Part shown: positions 38,401 to 50,200 of the stretch, piece by piece
Position numbering within the stretch: position 1 is the stretch's first letter
Layout of the letters: each line of letters begins with the position of its first letter
Assembly: GCF_020882245.1 (NCBI RefSeq)
Contig: NC_083597.1
Coordinates: 12,744,581 to 12,808,580 of the forward strand
Direction: 5' to 3'
Length of the DNA: 64,000 bases
DNA from: Rhopalosiphum padi
Taxonomy: Eukaryota > Arthropoda > Insecta > Hemiptera > Aphididae
The notes under the pieces: model-generated
Told to the model about the DNA's origin: nothing
Database searches by the model: none
Seen by the model: only the letters and a program-made list of their open reading frames with translations
Program-made: the position numbers and the translations under genes

Positions 38401-41184
38401 ATTTTAGGTAATAGTTTATTATATTTATCAAAAACAATATAAGTTTTTAATCATACCGTTTTGATATAGGATTACTGATACAGTTACAGCTGCCAAATGT
38501 ATTACTAGAACAATTTTAACTTGGCAGGTAAAAAATAATTTTAAATATTATTTTATACATTAATTTAATTAAAAGTATATGATATTTGTTTTTATATTGA
38601 AGTAATTGTAATTTTGATTTAGTATATGATAAAGTAATTTAATATTGTATACCTATTGTCTATATTTATATCTATTTATTATTTTATTAGTGGTTTATAC
38701 ATAATTGTATGGTCTTTAACATTTTATTAAAACAAAATAATATTTAAAAAAAATATAACTTAAATCTGTATGATTATTATATTTTTATTAACCTCTTAAT
38801 AAAAATTAACAGTTATTTTAAATATAATTATATACAAAGGTAGTTGTTATGTAATACATTTTTATTTTTATTAAAGTGTTATTTTCTATTAAAACTATAT
38901 TGTTTAGTATATTATGTTTATTAATTCATAAATATATTTCAGAAACGTCAATATTTGATGAGATTATCAAGAAGCTTAAGTGTAGAAACTGAGTCGCCTA
39001 TTTCTAGAGCTTGGGTACCATTGTCTAATCCTCGATTTGCGCACACACATTATTTATTAGAGACGTTACATCATAAATGGAGAGTAAGTTTTAAATTTGA
39101 TTTTTAAAATCTTGGGTAGTTTTTACTATATTATTTAAAAGTACTATATACTAATAAATGCTATCATTAGTAATTTAATAAAAAAAAAAAAAAATAAATA
39201 AATAAATAAATCCATGCCCAAGTGTACATTTATAATGTATAAGTGAGACTAAGACAACAAATATAGATATCACATTCTTTTAAACATTGTCTTTGTCTAT
39301 TTTTTGCTTGAAATTTTAATTTTATTTTTGACAGTGACGCCATACAGTTTTTTTCAGTACCTTATAATAAACAAGTAATCTTATTATTAGTTGTGATAAA
39401 TAATATCATATAAATTAATATTATCTTTTATGAATAAGAAAATAAAGGGTCTAAATTAGCTTCCAATATAAAATGAAGAAGCATTTGATTTTCATCATAA
39501 TTTTAGTGAGAGACAAGGATGTGGAAAGGAACAAAATAACACAAGTCATAAGACATTATTTTGAAAACAATTTGAGATGGTAATATAAAATAGTTTATTT
39601 TACCATTTAAATTAATTGCTAAATTTTTTTAGCAATCTAGACACAGTGTAATAGTTACAGACTGATAATAAAAAAAAAAAAAATTTGATTATTATTTAAT
39701 ACTTTAAAATTTTTTTCTTTAAGATATTTACTATCTGTAGGAATAATAAGCAAATTTGATTAAGAGTATTTTATGTACATGAATCGTTTAACAGAAGTAG
39801 TACTCATTGATAGCACTTATCATCAGCTAATGCCAATAGGCATCAATTACGTAAACTTAGTATTCACTGTTAATAAACCAAAAAATAATTAATGGAGTAT
39901 GAATGATAACTCGTGAGATACCAGAGTATACATTTGTAGGAAGAGATACAAAGTTTGATGTCAAAAAAATATTTTGTAAAAAAATGTATAGTTTCTTTTT
40001 TTTTTTAAATCAAAAAAGTCATTTCTATTTCCAACTAAAAATTATGTGTATTTAAAAACTTAATTTTACATAACTAAATTAGAAGTTTGAATGTATTAAT
40101 ACCATAACAATGCATAGGTAAAATATATAAATAGAAATAATTTAGTAGATTTACTAGTTTTAAGAATAAAATATGTTTATAAAATTATATTTGGATTTAG
40201 TGTCATAAATATCGGGATAAATTAGATCAGACATCGAGAAATCGTATGCGTGAAAAAGTCACCGCTAGCATCATATTTAAAAATCGTAAAGCAAGTTATA
40301 GCCAGAGTGTTGCACACCCATTTATTGGTGATTATGTCCGTCTAAGGCAACATACTCAATGGAAAAAGACTGCTTTGCAGTGTGATGATCATCATGTAGT
40401 GTTTGCTGATATAGTAAACAAAATTACACGAAGTAGTGGCAAGGTAGTTATTTAGTGGTCGATTTCTTAAAATTGTATTAAGGAATAATAATTTTATTTT
40501 GTTTAGTTTGTACCAACTCTTCTTGTGATTTCAACAAAATCTATGTTAATATTAGACCATAGAACTTTACAAGTGAAATACAGAGTACCGGCTGCAGATA
40601 TTTATAGATTATCATTATCACCATTTTTAGATAATGTAGCAGTATTTCATATAAAATCAGTAAGTCTTCAAATTAAATAAATTTAGTTTAACTTATTAAA
40701 AAAATAAATTCCTGCCTAGTTTAATAGTTAAATTCATGATTTTTTTTTTGTGAAAATATTTTATTAGGCATATGTGAGATGTGCCGAAGAAGAAGATGAT
40801 TTGGGTGGGGAATGGTCACCATCACCAAGTGGATGTTTATTTCACCAAGGACCCGAGGTTGGTCCTTCAGATTGTACATATAAAAAAAAAGGAGATATTG
40901 TTCTTCAAACTAGTCACGTCATAGAAATAGTCACCAAACTGTTTTTAGTTATTCAAAATGTGTCTGGTAGTCCACCAGATGTAAACATATCTACTAGGTA
41001 ATTATTTAGTCATATTACATTATTACAACTCAAAACCTTTAATTCATGATTATTTTATAGATTTGATGCCAGTTTTGGTGACCAAACTGTAACTATAGCA
41101 TTCAAATATTTAGGATTACCAGATATAGCACCAGGTCAAATTAAAATTGTTCGTAAAACCAATAAGATGGAGATATTTGTTTAA
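32472..41184 (+). CDS. Unconventional myosin, class-I-like with TH1 tail, 20 coding exons
   Basis: Exons: 32472-32582, 33212-33327, 33414-33604, 33664-33710, 33803-33866, 33937-33950, 34824-34908, 35302-35411, 35822-35969, 36190-36611, 36700-36863, 37524-37660, 37786-37975, 38060-38407, 38470-38527, 38943-39083, 40201-40443, 40507-40659, 40768-40997, 41061-41184. Total 3096 nt, 1031 aa, all GT-AG. The motor spans about residues 10-685: TYMGNMLIAVNPY at 38-50, P-loop GISGSGKS at 100-107, switch I region SDASRF at 150-155, SRVTSQ and NFHIFYQL after it, switch II LDAFGFD near 370-376, then YVTCISPN and the RSGFCYRLTFEEF converter. Two or three weak IQ-like helices lie at about 690-780. TH1 (about 800-1025) contains SIIFKNRKASYSQSV and ends MEIFV. 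Such myosins move on actin and bind acidic membranes through TH1. Class is uncertain; the divergence suggests the arthropod Myo95E type. Confidence 0.9.
33937..33950 (+). other. 14-nt microexon of the myosin gene
   Basis: Between acceptor GCTGCAAATAG and donor GTGAGT lie only 14 bases, ATTTATTGGATAAA. They complete the split codon T/AT and give Y177-LLDK, exactly the YLL(D/E)K that precedes SRV in all myosin motors. Without it the neighbouring exons (33803-33866 and 34824-34908) neither keep frame nor give a complete motor. Confidence 0.9.
39180..39212. repeat. Poly-A followed by (AAAT)n in a myosin intron
   Basis: A-run passing into AAAT tetranucleotides within the 39084-40200 intron; could be the tail of an old retroposed insertion. 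Confidence 0.6.
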
Positions 41185-41412
41185 GTAGACAGTCAGTAAT
41201 GTTTTGTCTATGTGCCTTAAAATATTAATATTTGAGGCTGTCACTGCCATTTTGTAGTTAATATTTTGTTGTAGTTTCAGTTAAGATATGTTGGAAATGT
41301 TGGTTATAAAGCCGTTAAGTATATACAATTAATCACATTTTTATTTATTATAAACTATAAAGTATTGCACTATGTTGAAAATGTTTTATTATTTGTTAAT
41401 TTAATGATATGA

Positions 41413-41418
41413 AATAAA
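41413..41418 (+). promoter_or_regulatory. Candidate polyadenylation signal of the myosin gene
   Basis: AATAAA about 230 bases after the TAA stop, the first good hexamer downstream. Confidence 0.4.
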
Positions 41419-43027
41419 ATCATCTGTATTTCATTTGAGATGTATTTTTATGTATTAAAATCACACTTTAAATATTGAATTTTATTATTATATATTATGG
41501 CATAATTTTGTTATACCTTATACACAGTTTACCTTCTATTGCAGTTTTGGAACTACAAAAACTACTTCTCAAATATATTGTAAAGAAATAGCAACAAAGG
41601 CTATATAAAAGATAATATATTAATATAAAAATTTAAAAAGCAATTCAGGATATATATATATAATTGGTTATAATCCACTTATAAGCTTATTTTGACTCAG
41701 TATAATTGTGATATTAAATATGGAAGCTATGGAACATGAAATTATTGACTAGCAAATAATAATGTATATATAAACATCTCGTTGTGACGTGTTCAGTCAT
41801 AATTTTTATTAGTAAATATTTTATAATTGTTTTAAAAATAACAATTAATAATTGGGGTATCATACTCATACTTAAAATAATTTGTTCTAATTTACATCAG
41901 GATGAAATATATTTTATAGTTATATTTGGTATGCGACAAAAAGCTGAAATATAAAACCAGATCATATAGGATCACCTAAAGTTCTATAAAATAACATAAT
42001 ATGGTTTATCATATTATAGGTAATAATAATATGTATATGAATCATCAATAGATAACTCTTATCGTTACCATTAGCAAGAGACAGTTAACAATTCTAAATA
42101 GACATACGTATAGTGGCGCGAAATGGGAGCAAACGCGGTAAAGTGCCCCAAGACCGTTTGAAAAGGAAGAAAAATTAACGTATTTAATTTATTATGTCAA
42201 TTGGCAAAACACCGTGTTGTAATATAGAATCTATATTATAGATACTTAATTATATTAAAAATAAGCATAAATAATTTATTTTGTGTTTTAAGTATGCAAT
42301 ATTGAATCATTTTCTGCTTTTAATATTTTTAACTCCATGAAGGCAGAGTTGACTTTTATTTTAAATTCTTCAAATCGAAAGTTCATGAAATTTATTGTTC
42401 TGGTCATTTGTCAATTTGTTAATTTTTTAAAGTTAGATTCGGGAAAAAATCACATAGTAGAAGTGTAATTTTTTGGTACAGATTGGATGTAGTTGAACAT
42501 TTATGTACATTTAGGTGAACATTACGATGGTTATATATAAAAATTGATAACAATTACAACGCACAAATATAAAAAAGGCTTATCTGTGCAGTGGTCAGAT
42601 TAGTATTCATTATTAATAAATAATAACCAATTTATCATTTGTGACAATAATTTTTCATTCCTAGTACACATAAAGGAGGAATGAACATGTTTTTTTTCTA
42701 AAATAATAGTTCAACAGCAACAACCGCACACTGGCCGCCCATCTGGCTACGTCAGACCGTCAGACAGGGGCAATGAATGCTACCCTAAATTTACGCCCCT
42801 GCTGTAAGATAAACTAATGAGTACCCCTTGTATCAAATGTTCAAACTTAGATATTAAAATTAAAAATGTATAACATTTTTAACTATAAAATATTTTATGT
42901 TTCTTTTACAAAATTTGAATTTGAAATATCGGAACATATATTATTATTTAATAATTATTAATTATATACATATAGATATATAGATATTAGATATAGATAT
43001 AGATATATATGTATAATAAGGTTAAAT

Positions 43028-43212
43028 GCCAAGCACGTAAATATAGGTGCTTATTTTTTTTTGGGGGGGGGGATTTACCTTTTTCAGAATACTTGAGGCT
43101 TAAAAATATTTTTTTATTAATTATTAGTTACTACTACAATACGTTTTTTTGGTGGGAGTGGGTCGATCGCTCCTATTGCTCCTATAGCTTCTCCTAAATT
43201 ACGTGCCTGTTA
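43028..43212. mobile_element. Possible MITE with CACGTAA ends and internal G-run
   Basis: The left edge AAGCACGTAAATATA is roughly inverted at the right edge (TAAATTACGTGCCTG). Inside is a T-run followed by nine or more Gs. The inverted ends are short and imperfect, so this is tentative. The ORF through it is a consequence of the repeat. Confidence 0.35.
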
Positions 43213-44092
43213 AATGCCGTGTTGTTAATACTATCTACATGTAATGCAGGTGATGTATAATAGTTTAGTTACTGATACAATTTTTAGTCCTTTCTAATTG
43301 AAAAATTTGATCTTATTTGATTAGATTAGATGATGATTTTAGTTTCACCATTGCTCATTTTGATGTATAATATATTACATAAAATAAAAATATAATATAT
43401 TATGATAATTTTTGGAAAAAGTATCAACAAAATTGATTATTTTTATTGTATAATAAAATACACAAAAACATAATTTAGTATACTAAAAAAATTGTTATTT
43501 AAATTAAAAGGTACGCATTTATTTCAATTACCTTTTCACATTTTTCCTTTAAATTAATATATATAGGTAGGTCATTGTACAGAAACAGTGACAAGAGGGC
43601 TACTGTGACAACATTGTGCTAAAGCTAATATGTGGTGATAACTGGTGAGTGATTACCAAGGAAGTATTGGATATTCAAGTACTCTGTATTTATAAATATT
43701 TTCACATAGTATTTTACTTATGTATTTATAACATTTAAATATTTGTATTTTTTATTAATAACAAACGTGATTTTTTCTGTTAGGTCTTTGAATGTTTTGC
43801 GGAAGAGTACGATGTCTTTTGGTTTGTCCCAACCACATTTTCTTGGCGAATGAATTGTGCTAAGTTAAAATGTGTATAATCATTAATCATCGACAAGATA
43901 GAACACTTCAGTAATGTACCTATTTTGCCTATATTATACGCCGGGCGAAATTCATGTTTTTTTTTATTTTTTGGAATTTATATACGATATATTTAGACAT
44001 GAATCATATAAATTCTATAACGAATTTAATTAAGTACTTATATTTACGTGTATAGTGTATTCATACATGTATGTATAGTGTATACAGAGTGT

Positions 44093-44166
44093 AACAGGAT
44101 TATTTAACAAATATAGTAACGTTTGTAAATTGTAATGGAAGTTTGTTAAATAGTCTTGTACTCTTG
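44093..44166. mobile_element. Tiny inverted-repeat element
   Basis: GAGTGTAACAGGATTATTTA... on the left is mirrored by TTTGTTAAATAGTCTTGTAC on the right, giving a 70-odd-bp hairpin with a short loop. No coding content. Confidence 0.45.
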
Positions 44167-45312
44167 TTACTTCTTATATACCTATATGAGAGTGTTCCAT
44201 CAAAATTTAATTTTTAAAATTGTGTAAATAATATTAAATTAAATACTTCATTATTACTGTATCATTGGTATATTTTAGAAATAGCTATTAAAAGTTTAAA
44301 AATAAATTAACTTGAGCATATATATTGTAAATATTTAAAATTGGCGAGACGAATATAATTATTACCATTATGAAAATATCCTTATTAAATAAATTCAAGT
44401 AATAGCTTTAGTAAATAGCTTTTAACTATTGATATTTCACATTTATTATTTCCCTATACGTTTTTCATGCAGTAACTTAAAAGTACCAAGAACACATATG
44501 CACAACTGTATTTGATACCTACTCATTAACCTACAAATTCAGATTTTAATGAAATTGGATATTTTAACGAAAAATAACGATTATAGTTACCTACCTATTT
44601 TGTTATAGATTATTCAAAAGACATTTTTTCATGACACCGCGTTTTGTGTATTACTATTTGTTGTATACAGTGAGATTTTCAAAATATGTATATGCTACGA
44701 ACCTATTTAAATCGATATACAGTATAAGTTAATAACCATAAGTAATGCATGAAATAATATTATTATACAATGTACCAATATGATTTATTTTTGAAAAATA
44801 TTAGTGTATCCAAATGTTAAGTTAACTAAAAATAAATCGTCAAGTACATTACCACTCTGATTTACAGTAGGCGCTGGGACGTATCCTTTTATTACTCAAT
44901 ATAGTAGGTCCATTGTAATTGATTTGTTTTATTTGAAAAATCGAGTTTGCGCGAAGATAGTCTAATTTTTAAATAATTAAAGTTACTCAATAATTATTTT
45001 AATAGCACAAATATTTCCATTTTTTTTTTAATGTTATTACAATTATTTTGAAAAGTACAGAGAAATTATAATTTTTACCACTCCGAGAACAATTCGCTAT
45101 CAGAAATCACACTTAAAGTAAAAGACCGGAGCTTTTATTGTAATATAAAAAATGTTTTTAGACATTAAAATACTAAATACATATGATAACTTCAAAGTTA
45201 GGTTAGGTTAACTCCAAAAACAAACCCATATTTTAATATTAACACTAAATTTATATTATATAGGCATATAGCCCTGCTAACATTTTAATGCAGGCCTGCA
45301 AGTAATACTGAT

Positions 45313-45480
45313 AGTGGAGCGAAATCCAAAATTTTACTTATAACATTATACACCTCTACATACAATTTTCAATTTTGACACCCACCTTGGTTAGGTCAAT
45401 GTAAATTTGCACACTCATGACTAAGGCGATCCCCTACCAATTAAATTTTCATAGGTAAATATATATATTTTGGCGCCACT
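45313..45480. mobile_element. Possible MITE with AGTGG(C/A)GC ends
   Basis: Left AGTGGAGCGAAAT, right (reverse complement) AGTGGCGCCAAAAT. Similar terminal words occur in the 25.6-kb element, but no target duplication is visible here. Confidence 0.35.
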
Positions 45481-47239
45481 GAATCGTCGTTATAAATAAT
45501 TATTTTTTAAACAGGTATAAATAATTATTCTACAACCGGGGCATAAAAATCGACTCTTTCAATAAAACCCGTGTCATATACATTATAAAACACACCACCA
45601 CCAGCATAAGAACGCTACAGTTCTCAGCTGAAAGTCTGAAAATATTTTGATTTACGAAAAATGAAAACGAATGGAACGTATTATTTTTTTGTGTATGTTC
45701 ACATTGTTCATTGAAATGCTAAAATTGTTAACCGTCGTCCGCCTCTGACAAACAATGTTTGCTTAGATGATAGATATTAAAGCATGATAAATCATATGTT
45801 ACTTTATAGAACTCTTTGAAGTAACAGGATTGTTACATACTTACATATTATAAATAAATATTTTTATAGTATTATTTTTGACTTTATTCTACGACATTCA
45901 TTTAAACAAAAGATCTTGAAAAACAGTGTTTTTTTAATCCATTTTATTTTATATATTTTTTGATTTATATGTATAAAGATAAGCCTACTTAATATATAAT
46001 ATTGAAGATCATAACAATTTTTCAATACTATTATTTTTTTAATCAAATATTTAAATATTATAAGAAGCTTTATAATTCAATTTTAAAGAATGTGGTTGTA
46101 ATTTTAATGTTTGATAATCTATATTACCTATTTAATTCACATTGATATAATCTATTAATCATTGTATCTGATAGATTTATTTAATGAATGATTAATTTAT
46201 TCAGCATATAATATAAAAAAATATTATTGTTTTAAATTTTGACATGCTAACACTTGAGTAGTCGGCTATTATTTTTATGATTTTGGAAATTATTTTTTTC
46301 TCTTATATACCTATTCTGAATAACGCAATTATTCACGATAGTGATCGTTGACTATTACAATAACAATTCTGTATTTTACTTTCATTTTTAAAAAATAAAC
46401 TGATTATGATTAGAATATTTTCCAATAATTGACTCATACTTTGTATATAAATTGTATACCTACATTTAGCAAACGATTTTGAAGTTATAGTTTATAGGAA
46501 AACAACAGTTTGTATAATATGTAGTTACATCTACTACTTTTTCAATTATATTTTTTGTATTTTTGATCTATTATAGCTACTGTAGAACGTTGAAGCTCAC
46601 ATAAAATACTTACAAAACACTTTGGATTATGTAATATAAAATATGTGTTATATATTATAATAATTATTTATATTGCTTATGGCTATAATTTATCAAAAAT
46701 TGAATAATATATCATAATTTGTTATATATTATATAAAAAAAGCAGGCGCAAAAGATAACTGACCTGAAATAATTTTAATAGTTTATTAAAAAACTATTGA
46801 CCTATTGACCTTAAGTTGAACTCAGTTTTCGACGATTGAATCCAACCTAATCTAGTCGGTCGTCATCGTATAACATCCTCCGCCGATTGCTGGTTGTACA
46901 ACATTGTGTGCTAGTATGAAACGTTAACTAGTTACCATTTTGTTCATAATTTATATATTTTTATTTGTCTCACAATAGTTGTCATTATTTTTTTTCCAAA
47001 AATTGCAAGAATTTTGAATATCTTGATTTAATTGCATAACATTGTCAATTGATAAATATTGGTCTCGCCATTTTTATATTATAGTATTTAAGTACTAAAT
47101 TATATGTATACTTTTAATCTATTCATGTTTTATTTTTTTATAATATGAAGTCGTTTTGTAAAAATGTATGTAAAGTATTGAAGTATCAAATTATTCTCAA
47201 TTATGTTGTTAATAAAAAAGTATTTTATTTCAGTCAAGT

Positions 47240-50200
47240 ATGAAAATATTTGGTATTTTTACGTTACTTTTTGGTCTTGTACATGGTATAAATGATATTT
47301 TGCAATTAAGCCAAGGAAAGATACAAGGGAGTATTTTGATTTCGAGAAGTGGAAGAAAATTCAACGCATTTCAGGGAATACCGTATGCCAAACCACCTAT
47401 TAGCGATCTTAGATTTGAGGTAAAACAGAATTATTGATTATTAACTCATATAACTTGCCATGAACAGTATTTTGGTTATAATTAAAGAAAAAAAAATTAG
47501 AACGTAAATATTTATTGTAATATTAATGGAGAGGCGAGTACATAAAAATATTTTGAGAGGGTGGGTTATGGTTGTATATTTTCATACTTATAAAGTTAGA
47601 AATTCATTGACAGAAACCATTTATACTCTATAAAAACATGCTTAATTATTTTCATGAATTTTTGGACGAGGGGTTAAGTCCCTAACACTTCTCTTCTAGT
47701 GTAAATGTATCAATTGCCTGTTAGTAGATATAATAACAAAAAATAACGAATTAAAAGTTATAAAAATTAAAGGATAATTACGTATGTGATATTTTAATCA
47801 GTTCAAAACAATTAAAAGTGAAAAAATACACACACATGCACGCTAAAAATAAAATTTTACTGAGCTATTACAAAATTTAAAACATTCTGTATACAAACAA
47901 ATTAAAACCATATTATTGTGATATTGTATAGGATCCAGTACCCGCAGATCCATGGGTAGGTATTTTCAATGCTACTATTGAACCACAAGTGTGTATTCAG
48001 AGGAATTTATTCTATTATCAAGAAGTCGATAATCTTGTCGGTGCGGAGGATTGTCTATATCTCAACGTGTACACTCCAAAGGTAATCAAATAATATGATA
48101 TACATTTAAATTTCAATCTCAAAAAAAAAAAAAAAAATATAAATAAATAAATGTCTGGATTAAAAATAATGTAATATTATAATGTATATAGATACCAAAA
48201 AATGGTGATAAAGAGCTTCTTCCAGTTATGGTTGCGATAGCCGTAGGTGGTTATTTTGCGGATGGTGGAGGTTTAAGTTTGTACGGTCCTCAGTATTTAT
48301 TAGATAAGGATATAGTTCTAGTTACCATGAATTACAGACTTGGTATACTCGGTATTTATAATTTTTTTATTTATTTATATTATATGTCATATTCACTTAA
48401 GAGGACTTCGTAACCGTTTGCGTTGTCTTCATCTTACGAACGTAAACATAGCAAATTTGCGTTACGCGAAATCAAATTTATGGTGTTAGTTTTAATATTA
48501 GAGTAAATTTACCTATTATGAAACTTAAAGGTAATAATATTATAAGTTCTCATACGCTTTTATTGATATTTTAATCTTTAAGTGAGTTATGATCATTTTA
48601 AAGTTTTAATATTTTACATAACCATAACTTACTTAAAAAATTGAAAAAACAATAAAAGCTTAAATATATAACTAATAGATTAATATCTACTTCAATTGTA
48701 TAATATAGGTATTTGATTGATTAATTATATGTGTACCTACTATTGTACTACATAAGTGATAATAAATTATTAAAATAAATTTTATTTTGGAAACCTGTTT
48801 TCCTTTTCGTTGATTAATAATATTTGGATTTTATACTATATCAAAAGTGAATACGTGACAGTGTATCTAGATAAATTGTATAATATTGTTACAAATCTGA
48901 ACGATTTAATATAATTAAAAATTAAAGAATATCATGTCGTTTAGGTATTCTGATTTTCCTGCAATAGTGATAAAAAGTTTTACACATCATGGATATCTAC
49001 ATCGTTAATAAAATGTTATTTGTATTGCCCAAAAAGAATGTTTTATCGTAAAATAAAAAAAAAACATGAATGTTCTTTTTCTGAAATAGACAAAACCACA
49101 AAACTGATCAAGATTAACTATTTTGTGTAAAAATTGTATTTTTTAAGCATATATTTAATTAGTTTAACTTCATATTTTTTAGGCTTTCTAAGTACTGAAG
49201 ATGAGGTTTTGCCGGGTAATTATGGCATGAAAGATCAAGTCTTAGCATTGAAATGGGTCAAAAATAATATTGAAAAATTTGGTGGGGACCCAAAAATAGT
49301 AACATTATTTGGTCGAAGTGCTGGTGTCGGATTGCATATGTTATCACCTATGAGTAAAGGTTATAATAAATTATTGCATTGGGATAACGTACAGTATAGG
49401 ATAAACAATGCCGGATTTAAGTCTCAGAAGTCTGGGGTGCAACTGCTAATATTGGAGTCCCCTTAAAAAAATCTATTTATAAATAATTTGATGCATTGCT
49501 TATATATTTTTTTGTATTTAATAAAAGTGAAGATGGATTAAAAAAATATATTTTAACAATAAGGTTACAAGTGAGGATGAAATTGAGTTCATAACTGTTT
49601 AAAATAAACGGTTAAGTGTATTTATAATTTATTCAATTACATTGTTCAATATTCTTAATAGTTTATTATTTTATAAAGTTAAGAAATTTAAGACATCAAC
49701 CTAAGGCTAAAGCAAATTTAACCCAGAGGCTCCGGTGCACTGCATTCTCAGCACAATTGCTAAGTCCGGCATTGGTGATACAATTATAAAGCATTTCAAT
49801 GTAATATTATTTTTAGGACTGTTTCATAAAGCAATTATATCTAGTGGAACGCCATTAAATTTATGGGGAGTATCTCCACCAGGCTGGGCTAAACGGAGAG
49901 CTTCAGCTATATCCACTTTTGCTGGATGTCCTATGGAGCAAAAAAAAATGGTTCAATGTTTAAAACAAGTGCCTGTCGACGTATTAGTGAATTTATACAA
50001 TAATATTTTTGTAAATATCATATTTTATTATATTTAAATATTAAAGAAAATGGTCAAAGTAATGTTGTAAAATATCATTTCCACTTTTGAGCTTAATTGT
50101 TCTTATTTATTTTATGATTTATTCTTACAGGAATGGAGAAATTATCCAATTATTAATTTCATGCCTGTAGTTGAAAATTGTAATAAAAAAAAAGAATCGT

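Larger units (their letters stand above)
41419..47233. other. Intergenic region between myosin and the first esterase
   Basis: No gene is supported. It contains small repeat-like units at 43028-43212, 44093-44166 and 45313-45480, and at about 46800-46950 a block that resembles the upstream sequences of the other esterase copies (CCGATTGCTGGTTGTAC), presumably the first esterase's promoter or leader. Confidence 0.45.

Noticed and set aside
43009..43197. Plus-strand ORF with a Gly run
   Set aside because: The run is encoded by the G-homopolymer of a MITE-like unit.
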